Positions 21,673 to 34,057 of a DNA stretch of 64,000 bases are shown in pieces. The position numbers and the translations under genes are program-made. The notes below the pieces were generated by a model. The model saw only the letters and a list, made by a program, of their open reading frames with translations, made no database searches and was not told the origin of the DNA. The stretch's first letter is position 1. Each line of letters starts with the position of its first letter. This DNA is from Fulvia fulva (lineage: Eukaryota; Ascomycota; Dothideomycetes; Mycosphaerellales; Mycosphaerellaceae). The stretch spans positions 4,774,001 through 4,838,000 of the forward strand of contig NC_063017.1 of assembly GCF_020509005.1 (NCBI RefSeq). Reading direction: 5' to 3'.

Positions 21673-24462
21673 GATAGATAGATATTTCATTAAGCTGTTA
21701 TAGTGCCCTTTGGCCTATATAGCTATACTATCTTGTTTTTGTATATATAGAGGGGAAACCGTGTTAGTAAAAACCCCTCCTCCTTCCCGCCTGTCTTTTC
21801 CTCCTAGTTGTTGTCTTAATTTTCCCTTGTTAGGGGTACGCTAGTGTTATAGGCCTGCCCTAATAACTACCCTATCTGCCACCCCCTAGCTTCCGCCTCT
21901 TGTCTATCCACTCCTCCGTCTCGCTAGCGAGGCTAAACTACTAGAGGTATCCCTACTATAGTATCTACCGAGAGATTCGGCGAATGTTGCCTTTGTCCCT
22001 AATAATTGACTTGTAGTCTCTCCTTCCCGCTTAGTGCCTCCAATTTCCCCTGCCTCTCGCCTACTACGGGCATCGTAGTAGTATATGTTCTAGGTTTTAC
22101 GATAGGTAGCTACACTAGTAGGCTAGGCTATAGATGTCTAGTACGCGTCTTCTAAACAGGTAGGCCCTTAACCCAATATGTTCGGACCTGATTTGGGTCG
22201 CTATGCTTGCCTCGGCCCTTGTCAGGTCCCTATATAGCTAGTAATTGTGTCTCTGGAAGGCTCGGAGCGCTATCGGGCCTGTTGTCTTAGGGGGCTTCTT
22301 TTTCTAGTCCTGCTCCTATAGGCAGCTCGCTATCTATTCCGCTAGGCTTTAGGTCTTAGCCTTGCTCCCGCCGGCCTAGCGAGTCCTACGCTCCTCCTCT
22401 TTTCGTGCTAGCCATTCGGTGCTTGTCTATATAGCCGTAAAGGTAGTAAGGTCATCCTCTTTTTAGCTTGTCCTATGTCCGGCCCCTCTCCGGTAGTGGC
22501 TTTCTATCTTATTCTTTGCCTCCTAGATCGTAGTTTGTACTAGGTAACCTGTCGTCCTTACCGCGTATTGAATTCTCATTCCCCGGATGTACTAGCCGAT
22601 TAGTAGTGTTCCTGTCTCTATTTCTACCGTGCTTGTTAACGTTGTCTTATATACGCCTAGTACCCTACGTAGGTTGCCTACGCCTCCTATTCCCCAAATC
22701 TATGCCCCGTATAGTATAGCTAGTCTAACGATCGCCTTATATATTACTCTTGCCTTGTCGAATGTTGCTCCCTATATAGATGTCGTAAGTCTCTTTTTCG
22801 AGGCTTCGTTGACTTGTACTCGACTCTAGGCTTTCTTAACCTATACATTCTAGCTTAGCTTCGGGTCGAGCCAGATCCCTAGTACTCGTAGCTCCGCTAA
22901 TAGCTTTGTCTCGTAGCCTTGGATTCTTACCGCCGCCTTTATATTATAGTATGTTCTCGCTTTACTGAAGTGTATAAGTTGGTACTTTTAGGGGCGAACT
23001 GGGCACTATACTTCTTTGCCCACTCCTCGTATTCCTTATGCCTATCTTCGAGGAGGCGACAGTTCTCTTCTATCGAGTCTGACTAGGCTAGGATGTTTGT
23101 GTCGTCCATAAACCCCGATACTAAGGTTTGCGGAGAGGTGAGTAGGGGGATTAGATCAGACATAAATATTAGAAATAGGATAGGGGAGAGAGTAGATCCC
23201 TAAGGTATTCCAGTCTCTACCTTTACCGGGTCGGACGTATACCTTCCTAGGACTAGGTATGTCGTCCGTTCCTAGAGAAAGGAGTAGACGAACGTCGTTA
23301 CCTACTAGGGGATGCCTTTCTACTATAGGATATGTATTAGCCTTTAGTGTGAGACGTTGTCGAAGGCTCCTACGATGTCGAGGGTAAGGAAGGAATCGTA
23401 TTTAGCAAGCTAGCTACGAGATAAGGTGACAAGTCTTAACCGCGCTTTCCTACTTATCTAGTACTACCGTATAGCCTCGTTTCGAGAGGTTAGCCCGGAG
23501 CAAAAGCTTCCCTCTACGCCCTCCCTCCCTATTTGCTCCTTAAGCCAATATCTACCTCTATAGGCCTAAGCCCTTTAGTGCTCTCTATTGACCGACATAC
23601 GTATCCGTCCTCTCGGGCTATATAGACAGTATTAGCCGTCGCTACTAGTATACACTACGCCCTAGGTTTTAACGCCCTTCGCGTTACCGTAGCCTATCTC
23701 TAGAAAGCGGCCGTCTATACCTCGTAGGTTTGCTCGGGGCATACACTACGCCGGGTAGCGTACTCCTTACGTTTCTACCTACTAACCAATATAAAGTTCC
23801 TTATTACCCTGCCCTCGATCCTCCCCGATTATAGAACTAATCTACTTGTATTGTACGTCTTTTCCCCGTCCTAATAGCCGTCTTTTCCTTGCTTAGGCTA
23901 TCGTCTTTTGCTCGTCGCAATCTACTATATTAGACTAGGTACGTTATATAACGGGATAGGTAGTGCCTTAGGCAAAACCCTCGTTCCTATACCGGGTGTT
24001 TAATAGGCCCTTATAGGCTTCGTCACGTATCTACCTACCTACCGTATTGCCCGCTAGTAAATACTAGATTGTTTCGTAGTCCGCTCGACGCCGTTATATA
24101 GTCCGCTCAGTTATTGTTCTATAGTCCGCTCGTCTAATGTTCGTCGCTTAGCCCGCTCGGTTTACGGTCTCCGGAGGTGAAAATTCTATACTTATACTAG
24201 AGGTGTCCTATCGAGCGTATAGGCTACGGTTCCGCGCCCTTCTTATACGTAGAAAGAAGAGGGACTCGCTCCCGACACGAGTACACGCTTGTCGGATAGT
24301 TTTCATACCCGTTTTGCTAGTAGTCCTCTATTCGCCGCGGCTTCGCCTACGTTACGCGCCCGTCGCGCCTACGACGCTCTAGCGTAAGAATACTTGGCTC
24401 TCTCGTAGCTAGACGAGAGGTTCGTAGCCGACACTACGTATAGGTGATTCTCGTCGTCGACC
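21673..24462 (-). mobile_element. Chimeric LINE A/R1078 insertion in G2 copy 1
   Basis: Minus-strand chimera: R1078 (23385-24462) as the 5' part and LINE A 3' part (21673-23384) with a (TATC)n tail, flanked by 14-bp repeats CGAGTAAGTAAATA at 21659-21672 and 24463-24476. The LINE A part is truncated inside RT (at the LDIVGAFDN region) and has a roughly 47-bp deletion relative to 12040-12095. R1078 has the same ends and length as at 8781-9858, with RIP-type changes. The LINE family and breakpoint differ from the 6692 chimera, so this is an independent fusion. Confidence 0.9.
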
Positions 24463-25483
24463 CGAGTAAGTAAATAACTAAGTAATATACCTTTAAGGTA
24501 TTATAAACACCTTCTAGAACCTCGTACCGTACGCCGACGATAACTACCGCTAGTACTTCTCTAAGAAGGTTAACGACCTAGACGAGTTCGACGGTAATAA
24601 GAGCAAGTTCGAGGCATTTAAGACATAGCTTACTATTAAGCTATTAGCTAATACCGACTACTTTCCGTAGGAGAAGGACAAGGTTACGTACGTCTTCTCC
24701 CTTCTTCGGGGAGACGCCGCGGCTTAGGTATAATACTATATCGATAACGCTACGTAGACTATCGGCTACCCGGACGTCCTTACCTTAATATAGGACCTCC
24801 GTACTACCTTTAGTGATCTAGACCGTAGAGCTACCGCCTAGAACGCTATCTATAACCTCCTCTAGAAGAAAAAGAGCTTCGCCGAGTACCTCGCGGCCTT
24901 TAACCGCGATATCGGGTTTACCGGCTATAACGAAGAGACTAAGAAGAGCACTCTCCGCCGTAGCTTATTAGTAGAGCTTCTTCGAGCCCTCGAGGACAAG
25001 GACGTCGGTACTATAAGCTTCCGTAAGCTCGTCGAGACCTACTAGCGCCTCGACTCTAATATAAAATATACCGCCTCTCTCCTCGCTTCCCGTTCTTAAG
25101 GTCGTTAGCCTCGTAGTCCCGGAAGCCACTTCGCTACTCTACTAGGCGCCGCCGCTCCTACGGCTCTCCCTCCCGTCTCTATAGGTAACGCTATAGATCT
25201 TAGCGCTAGTACCGCCGTCCCTCGAGTCTAGGGCCTCATTAACGGTAAGCTTACTCCCGAAGAGAAGCTTCGCCGTCGCTAGGCCGGACTCTATACCTAC
25301 TACGGCGGTCTAGGCTATATCGTAGTTACCTATCCGTAGCTCGCTACCCGTAACGCCCGTAACCCGGTTCGCGGCGCTATCGGCGCTATCGAGCCTACTC
25401 CTACTACTCCCGCTAAGTAGGAAAAAGCCTAGGTCTTCCTTATCGACGCGATAAAGACTAAGAATAACGTTTACCAAAAGTAA
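24463..25483 (+). pseudogene. G2 copy 1 gag, 3' part with zinc knuckle
   Basis: Capsid-like reading (FSKKVNDLDEFDGNKSKFEAF, FAEYLAAFNRDIGFTGY), then a Ser/Ala/Pro linker and a CCHC knuckle degraded to YTYYGGLGYIVVTYP near 25290 (Cys and His to Tyr). Gag (frame 2) meets TAA at 25481-25483 while pol is open in the -1 frame, suggesting expression by -1 frameshifting. Confidence 0.8.
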
Positions 25484-28400
25484 AGAGAGGAAAGAAGTTA
25501 AGGATCAATATAGTATAGCTAGACCTATACGACGAGACGGGTAAGGACTACGCTTATAAACCGTTCGTTACGAATATAAATATCGGCTTAAAGAAATTCT
25601 CTTCTTCTAATCTTACTTTTATAGATACTAGCGTACTAGGCGAGTCTTTTATAGACTATAAACTCGCGACCTCTCTTAACCTCGAACCCTAGGAACCAAA
25701 GTACCCTCGTACCCTTAAACTCTTTAACGGTACGGAGACTACTACTAGTAAGATTACTTATGTTATATATACGTCAATTACTCTCGGAGGTAAGCGTATG
25801 TCGATTACTAGCTTCCTTACGTCCCTACTATATTAGAAGTTTATCCTCGGCCTCCCCTAGTTTAGACGATACTAACCTATTATCGACTAGACTTCCCTTA
25901 CTATTAGCTTCCCTCTAGAAGCTCCTCCGGCACCTCCGCCTTCTCCGCCGCCTTAGCGCGGTCCTAAGTATACTAAGATCTTCTAGGTAAACGCCGCTAC
26001 CTTTACTACTACTACTAAGTAGCCTAAAGCTTAAGTCTTCGCCGCCTCTCTCCGCGATATCGACATCGCCCTCGAGAAGCTCGATAAGAAGCGTATACCT
26101 ACCGACCCTACTACGAAGGTTCCTCCTTAGGCATACTACATCCTCTACGTATTCGATACTAAAGCCGTAGACAAGCTACCTCCTTATCGCCCTTACGACT
26201 ATAAGATTAAGCTAGAAGAAGGTATAGAGATACCGTTCGGACCGCTATATTCTATGTCCCGAGAAGAGCTTATCGTCCTTAAGAGATACCTCGAAGAGAA
26301 CCTAAAGAAGGGGTTTATTCGAGCGAGCCGTTCTAGCGCTAGTAGTCCCGTTATGTTCGTTAAGAAGCCCGGCGGTAGCCTACGCTTCTACGTAGACTAC
26401 CGAGGCTTAAACGCTATTATAAAGAAGAACCGCTACCTAATACCGTTGATTTAGGAGACGCTCGAGCGCCTCTCTAAGGCTAAGTACTTTACTAAGCTCG
26501 ATGTCATCGCTACGTTTAATAAGTTATAAATAGTAGAAGGACACGAGTATCTTATAGCCTTCCGTACTCGCTACGGGCTATTCGAGTCGCTCGTTATACC
26601 CTTCGGCGTTTATAACGGGCCTAGTACCTTCTAGAACTTTATTAACGACATCCTTTAGGAGTTCCTCGATCAGTTCTATACTACCTATATCGACGACATC
26701 CTAGTCTATAGCGAGACTAAGGAGGAGCACCGCGAGCACGTCTATAAGGTCCTTTAGAAGCTCGTAGACGCCGGCTTATAGCTCGATATCGATAAGTACG
26801 AGTTTAAGAAGACCGAAGTCAAGTTCCTTAGTTTAATTATTACCGTAGACGGCATTAAGATAGACTAAGAGAAGGTCGACGCTATCGTCGAATAGGATAC
26901 TCCTACGAACGTTAAGGAGGTCTATAGTTTCCTAGGCTTTACTAACTTCTACCGCCGCTTTATCTACGTATTCTCGGGCGTAGTACGCCCTTTAACGAAG
27001 CTTACGCGTAAGGGTAAGAAGTTTACCTAGACCGACGAATATTAGGAGGCTTTTGACTTGCTTAAAGCGAAGTTTATTAAGAACCCGCTTCTATAGCACT
27101 TCGATTTCGAACTAGAGACCCGTATAGAGACTAACGTATCCGACGGCGTAGTAGGCGGTATCCTACTATAACGCCGCTCGCCTAAATCTCCCTAGTTACC
27201 TATCGCTTTCCTCTCTTAGAAGATGACCGCTACGGAGTATAACTACGAGATCTACGATAAGGAGCTTCTCGCTATCGTTAAAGCTTTTAAAGAGTAGCGC
27301 CCCGAGCTCGAAGGCTCTACTATACCCGTCTAAGTAAGCTCCGACTATAAAAACCTCGTCTACTTTATAAAGAGCAAGCTACTTAATCGTCGCTAGGCCC
27401 GCTAGAGCGAGTTCCTCTCCCGGTTTAACTTTATAATCTCGTATACGCCCGGTAAGGCTAACTCGATAGCCGACGCCCTTACCCGCCGCCCTAGTAACTC
27501 TCTAGTTAATCGAAGAGGGGGCTAGCAAATCGTAGAGCAATAAGTTATTAAAGAGTATAACCTCTCTTCCGAGCTTTAAGAGTACCTATCGAATAACTAG
27601 CCTACGCTCGCCGCTTCCTTTACTACTCTCGTACTTACTCCTACCTACCTTAACGAGAGTGATAATAAATCCGAGCCTAAGGAATACGCCTCGGACGCTA
27701 GGGACTTGAACGACGATAAAGAGGGCTTAATAACGACCGACGGCTTATCTAAATTAGACTTTGAGGGGTTTAATAATAAGGAGTAACCTAAAGGCATTAT
27801 AGCACGAGTACGAATAGCGTACGATACCGACCTAGTCGCCTAAGAGTTAGTTCAGGCCCTTAAATCTAGCGCGAGGACATTCCCGAGCTTCTCGCTATCT
27901 AAGTACGAGCTCTAGGAAGGTATCGTCTACTTCCGTAAGAAGCTTTACGTACCGTAGCCCAAAGACTCTAATATCCGAGCTAAGATTCTTCAAATCGTCT
28001 ACGACTCCGCCTCTATAGGTTACCTAGGCGTAGCTAAGACCTATAAGCTCCTCGCTAGGTATTACTAGTAGCCGTATTCCTAGAAGGACGTCCGCCGCTA
28101 CGTACTAAACTACGCTACTTACCGAAGAGCTAAAGCTAACCGCTACCGCCTCTACGGTCTCTTATACCCTCTCCCGGCTCCTAATCGTCCGTAGAAGCAT
28201 ATTACTATAGACTTTATTACCGATCTTCCTTACGGTAAGACCTTTAGCGGCGTAAAGGCAAAGGCCCTTCTAGTAATCGTAGACTATTACTCTAAGGACC
28301 GGTATATAATCCCGTACTAGAGTATAACCGTAAAGGAGACTACTCGCTTATTCTACGAATTCGTCTAGCGCTTTTAAGGCCTCCCGGATAGTATCACCTC

Positions 28401-29470
28401 TAATAGAGGCTCCTAGTTTATCTCGTACTTCTAGAAGCGTCTATATACTATCCTAGGCATTAAGTATAACCTCTCGACTAGTTTTTAGCTATAGACCGAC
28501 GGCTAGACCGAGATTACGAACGCTATCCTCGAGTAGGTCCTTTGTTACTTCGTCGACTACTACTAGAAGGATTAGCCTTAGTATATCCCTACGGTAGAGT
28601 TCGCTACTCGTAACTAGGACTCGGAGACTACTAGCTACTCTCCCTTCTATACTACGAGAGGTTACTACCCTCGTATAGGTATAGAACTAGAAGAGCCTCT
28701 CCCGCCTACCGTAGACGTAAACGAGTAAGTAGTAGACGAGTTCGCTACTATACTCTTATAGATCTATAAAGAAGTCTACGACGAGATAGTATACGTATAA
28801 GCAATCTACGAGGATTAAGCTAATCGTCGTCGCTAGCTAGCTCCCGACTACTAAGTAGGCGATATAGTCAACCTTAACTCTAAGAACATTAAGACGGACC
28901 GCCCCTCTAAGAAGCTAAGCTAGAAGAACCTAGGTCCTTTTAAGATTACCGAGCGTATTAGTTTATACGCCTACCGTCTAGCTATTTCTACGAATATAAA
29001 AATCTACGACGTCTTCTATCCCGTACGCCTTCGGCCGTCGGCTAAGGACCTATTTCCGAACTAAAACTAAGATATACTAGGTCCTCCCGATAAAGTAGAA
29101 GTCGACGAGCCGGTTAACCTACCTTCTAACGACTATACCGTCCGTAAGATCCGGGGAATCCGCGTAGAGCCTAACGAAGTTAAAGGGCTACCGCCGATTA
29201 AGTATAAAGTCGAATAGTAAGGTTGCCCTAAGTAGGATACCTTATAGGAACCTATCCAATATATTATCTTTAATCGTTAAGCAATCGAAGAATACTACGC
29301 CCGCGGAGACGGCCTAGAGGTTAATATCGGTAGGCTTTTCGAATCTAAGCTCTTCGACGGGGCTTACTACTAGTATATCGACTATAATATTAGGCCTAGG
29401 CCTAGTACTAAAGCTAAATATCCTCGATATATAGAACTACTACGGCTTCGTAGGAACTTAGCTTTATTCG
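25480..29470 (+). pseudogene. G2 copy 1 pol: PR-RT-RH-IN-chromodomain-like tail
   Basis: Protease remnant with FIDTSVLGESFIDYK (near 25618-25665; active DTG-like site altered to DTS) and ILGLP. RT starts at the [14 protein letters not shown]...[12 protein letters not shown] region; the open stretch 26254-26454 is its fingers, not a gene; catalytic YIDD is near 26689. RNase H follows (YEIYDKELLAIVKAF near 27241). Integrase HHCC-like region 28000-28190 and DDE core 28200-28690: HITIDFITDLP keeps the first Asp, but the second reads SNRGS instead of SDRGS, so the catalytic Asp is lost. A chromodomain-like tail is near 29160-29340. Dozens of TAG/TAA stops. Confidence 0.88.
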
Positions 29471-29480
29471 GGGGGGCTAC

Positions 29481-29999
29481 TGTCATAGTCTCTCTATAGA
29501 GTATATAGAAGGTAGGGACAGAAGAGCCTTAGAGTACTTAGAAGTCGTTAAGAAGTGAAAGTCTAGCTTAGTATATAAGCGCTAAGAATTATATACCCCG
29601 TAATATTTACTACGGGACCTAGCTCTCTAAATTTACTACTCTACTAACCCTTAATAGATTTACTTCGGCTCGTAACTATATAACTTACGGCACTCCCGCG
29701 AGTACCCGCGACTACGCTAGACCCTAGAAGAAGCACGTAGAAGACTCGGAACGTAGGGTAGGTTAGAATAAGGTTTTAAGCAAAGCTACTAAGCGCGGCT
29801 TCGTACGGGTTAGCCCTATTAATACGGGGATACGTACTCGCGAGGGTCGCGTATAAGTATCTAGCCTTCCCTAGGCCTGTCTTACTTTCTTCGTCTTTCG
29901 TTTTATATAGCAATTATACTATACCCTTTATATCTACACTTCGTACCTATATTCTCGCTTTTACTCTTATATCTTATAGGCTAGGCTCTCGCCCTAACA
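29481..29999 (+). repeat. G2 LTR 1, shared by copies 1 and 2
   Basis: 519 bp, TGTCATAGTC...GCCCTAACA, preceded by a GGGGGGG polypurine tract (29471-29477). It serves as 3' LTR of copy 1 and 5' LTR of copy 2. Confidence 0.9.
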
Positions 30000-30006
30000 T
30001 TACGAA

Positions 30007-33000
30007 AGACTAATAAACCGTCAACTACTCGAGTTATCCTTATAGGTGACCACGCTACCGATAGAGGTGTTAACCTCGATAACTAAGACACTCTATTCTA
30101 CTTTAGTAAGTAGGCTAATATCCTCTTCTCGAACGCCGCTACCTTCGGTACCTAGGTAAACGCTAACCCCGATACCGCCTACGCTCTTATTAACCGTACC
30201 GTCTCCTCTTTCCGCGAGACCGCCTAGTAGGTCGAGTAAGTAAATAGATAGATAGATATTTCATTAAGCTGTTATAGTGCCCTTTGGCCTATATAGCTAT
30301 ACTATCTTGTTTTTGTATATATAGAGGGGAAACCGTGTTAGTAAAAACCCCTCCTCCTTCCCGCCTGTCTTTTCCTCCTAGTTGTTGTCTTAATTTTCCC
30401 TTGTTAGGGGTACGCTAGTGTTATAGGCCTGCCCTAATAACTACCCTATCTGCCACCCCCTAGCTTCCGCCTCTTGTCTATCCACTCCTCCGTCTCGCTA
30501 GCGAGGCTAAACTACTAGAGGTATCCCTACTATAGTATCTACCGAGAGATTCGGCGAATGTTACCTTTGTCCCTAATGATTGACTTGTAGTCTCTCCTTC
30601 CCGCTTAGTGCCTCCAATTTCCCCTGCCTCTCGCCTACTACGGGCATCGTAGTAGTATATGTTCTAGGTTTTACGATAGGTAGCCACACTAGTAGGCTAG
30701 GCTATAGATGTCTAGTACGCGTCTTCTAAACAGGTAGGCCCTTAACCTAATATGTTCGGACCTGATTTGGGTCGCTATGCTTGCCTCGGCCCTTGTCAGG
30801 TCCCTATATAGCTAGTAATTGTGTCTCTAGAAGGCTCGGAGCGCTATCGGGCCTATTGTCTTAGGGGGCTTCTTTTTCTAGTCCTGCTCCTATAGGTAGC
30901 TCGCTATCTATTCCGCTAGGCTTTAGGTCTTAGCCTTGCTCCCGCCGGCCTAGCGAGTCCTACGCTCCTCCTCTTTTCGTGCTAGCCATTCGGTGCTTGT
31001 CTATATAGCCGTAAAGGTAGTAAGGTCATCCTCTTTTTAGCTTGTCCTATGTCCGGCCCCTCTCCGGTAGTGGCTTTCTATCTTATTCTTTGCCTCCTAG
31101 ATCGTAGTTTGTACTAGGTAACCTGTCGTCCTTACCGCGTATTGAATTCTCATTCCCCGGATGTACTAGCCGATTAGTAGTGTTCCTGTCTCTATTTCTA
31201 CCGTGCTTATTAACGTTGTCTTATATACGCCTAGTACCCTACGTAGGTTGCCTACGCCTCCTATTCCCTAAATCTGTGCCCCGTATAGTATAGCTAGTCT
31301 AACGATCGCCTTATATATTACTCTTGCCTTGTCGAATGTTGCTCCCTATATAGATATCGTAAGTCTCTTTTTCGAGGCTTCGTTAACTTGTACTCGACTC
31401 TAGGCTTTCTTAACCTATACATTCCAGCTTAGCTTCGGGTCGAGCTAGATCCCTAGTACTCGTAGCTCCGCTAATAGCTTTGTCTCGTAGCCTTGGATTC
31501 TTACCGCCGCCTTTATATTATAGTATGTTCTCGCTTTACTGAAGTGTATAAGTTGGTACTTTTAGGGGCGAACTGGGCACTATACTTCTTTGCCTACTCC
31601 TCGCATTCCTTATACCTATCTTCGAGGAGGCGACAGTTCTCTTCTGTCGAGTCTGACTAGGCTAGGATGTTTGTGTCGTCCACAAACCCCGATACTAAGG
31701 TTTGCGGAGAGGTGAGTAGGGGGATTAGATCAGACATAAATATTAGAAATAGGATAGGGGAGAGAGTAGATCCCTAAGGTATTCCAGTCTCTACCTTTAC
31801 CGGGTCGGACGTATACCTTCCTAGGACTAGGTATGTCGTCCGTTCCTAGAGAAAGGAGTAGACGAACGTCGTTACCTACTAGGGGATGCCTTTCTACTAT
31901 AGGATATGTATTAGCCTTTAGTGTGAGACGTTGTCGAAGGCTCCTACGATGTCGAGGGTAAGGAAGGAATCGTATTTAGTAAGCTAGCTACGAGATAAGG
32001 TGACAAGTCTTAACCGCGCTTTCCTACTTATCTAGTACTACCGTATAGCCTCGTTTCGAGAGGTTAGCCCGGAGCAAAAGCTTCCCTCTACGCCCTCCCT
32101 CCCTATTTGCTCCTTAAGCCAATATCTACCTCTATAGGCCTAAGCCCTTTAGTGCTCTCTATTGACCGACATACGTATCCGTCCTCTCGGGCTATATAGA
32201 CAGTGTTAGCCGTCGCTACTAGTATACACCACGCCCTAGGTTTTAACGCCCTTCGCGTTACCGTAGCCTATCTCTAGAAAGCGGCCGTCTATACCTCGTA
32301 GGTTTGCTCGGGGCATACACTACGCCGGGCAGCGTACTCCTTACGTTTCTACCTACTAACTAATATAAAGTTCCTTATTACCCTGCCCTCGATCCTCCCC
32401 GATTATAGAACTAATCTACTTGTATTGTACGTCTTTTCCCCGTCCTAATAGCCGTCTTTTCCTTGCTTAGGCTATCGTCTTTTCCTCGTCGCAATCTACT
32501 ATATTAGACTAGGTACGTTATGTAACGGGATAGGTAGTGCCTTAGGCAAAACCCTCGTTCCTATACCGGGTGTTTAATAGGCCCTTATAGGCTTCGTCAC
32601 GTATCTACCTACCTACCGTATTGCCCGCTAGTAAACACTAGATTGTTTCGTAGTCCGCTCGACGCCGTTATATAGTCCGCTCAGTTATTGTTCTATAGTC
32701 CGCTCGTCTAATGTTCGTCGCTTAGCCCGCTCGGTTTACGGTCTCCGGAGGTGAAAATTCTATACTTATACTAGAGGTGTCCTATCGAGCGTATAGGCTA
32801 CGGTTCCGCGCCCTTCTTATACGTAGAAAGAAGAGGGACTCGCTCCCGACACGAGTACACGCTTGTCGGATAGTTTTCATACCCGTTTTGCTAGTAGTCC
32901 TCTATTCGCCGCGGCTTCGCCTACGTTACGCGCCCGTCGCGCCTACGACGCTCTAGCGTAAGAATACTTAGCTCTCTCGTAGCTAGACGAGAGGTTCGTA

Positions 33001-34057
33001 GCCGACACTACGTATAGGTGATTCTCGTCGTCGACCCGAGTAAGTAAATAACTAAGTAATATACCTTTAAGGTATTATAAACACCTTCTAGAACCTCGTA
33101 CCGTACGCCGACGATAACTGCCGCTAGTACTTCTCTAAGAAGGTTAACGACCTAGACGAGTTCGACGGTAATAAGAGCAAGTTCGAGGCATTTAAGACAT
33201 AGCTTACTATTAAGCTATTAGCTAATACCGACTACTTTCCGTAGGAGAAGGACAAGGTTACGTACGTCTTCTCCCTTCTTCGGGGAGACGCCGCGGCTTA
33301 GGTATAATACTATATCGATAACGCTACGTAGACTATCGGCTACCCGGACGTCCTTACCTTAATATAGGACCTCCGTACTACCTTTAGTGATCTAGACCGT
33401 AGAGCTACCGCCTAGAACGCTATCTATAACCTCCTCTAGAAGAAAAAGAGCTTCGCCGAGTACCTCGCGGCCTTTAACCGCGATATCGGGTTTACCGGCT
33501 ATAACGAAGAGACTAAGAAGAGCACTCTCCGCCGTAGCTTATTAGTAGAGCTTCTTCGAGCCCTCGAGGACAAGGACGTCGGTACTATAAGCTTCCGTAA
33601 GCTCGTCGAGACCTACTAGCGCCTCGACTCTAATATAAAATATACCGCCTCTCTCCTCGCTTCCCGTTCTTAAGGTCGTTAGCCTCGTAGTCCCGGAAGC
33701 CACTTCGCTACTCTACTAGGCGCCGCCGCTCCTACGGCTCTCCCTCCCGTCTCTATAGGTAACGCTATAGATCTTAGCGCTAGTACCGCCGTCCCTCGAG
33801 TCTAGGGCCTCGTTAACGGTAAGCTTACTCCCGAAGAGAAGCTTCGCCGTCGCTAGGCCGGACTCTATACCTACTACGGCGGTCTAGGCTATATCGTAGT
33901 TACCTATCCGTAGCTCGCTACCCGTAACGCCCGTAACCCGGTTCGCGGCGCTATCGGCGCTATCGAGCCTACTCCTACTACTCCCGCTAAGTAGGAAAAA
34001 GCCTAGGTCTTCCTTATCGACGCGATAAAGACTAAGAATAACGTTTACCAAAAGTAA
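30007..34057 (+). pseudogene. G2 copy 2 gag (split by chimera at 30247-33036)
   Basis: Parts 30007-30246 and 33037-34057, equivalent to copy 1 shifted by 8574, with the same degraded CCHC knuckle and the same TAA before pol. Confidence 0.75.
30247..33036 (-). mobile_element. Chimeric LINE A/R1078 insertion in G2 copy 2
   Basis: Same insertion as in copy 1, inherited by duplication: identical target position, TSD (30233-30246, 33037-33050) and LINE breakpoint. R1078 occupies 31959-33036. Confidence 0.9.

Larger units (their letters stand above)
21433..30006 (+). mobile_element. Gypsy G2 array, copy 1 (8574 bp)
   Basis: First of three head-to-tail units of identical length: internal 5' region, gag split by a LINE A/R1078 chimera, pol, and a 519-bp LTR (29481-29999). 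It lacks a 5' LTR and starts at AGACTAATAAACC just inside where one would end. It shares nearly all RIP-type stops with copies 2 and 3. Confidence 0.92.

Noticed and set aside
22629..22829. 66-codon + strand ORF, also at 39777
   Set aside because: Antisense to the LINE A RT fragment.
26254..26454. 66-codon ORF, repeated at 34828 and 43402, as a small gene family
   Set aside because: It is the RT fingers segment of G2 pol between two RIP stops.
24463..29470. Alternative genetic code or stop suppression because TAG is so frequent in frame
   Set aside because: TAG replaces both Trp and Gln, TAA also occurs, and changes follow CpA/TpG context; un-RIPped elements in the same window use standard codons.
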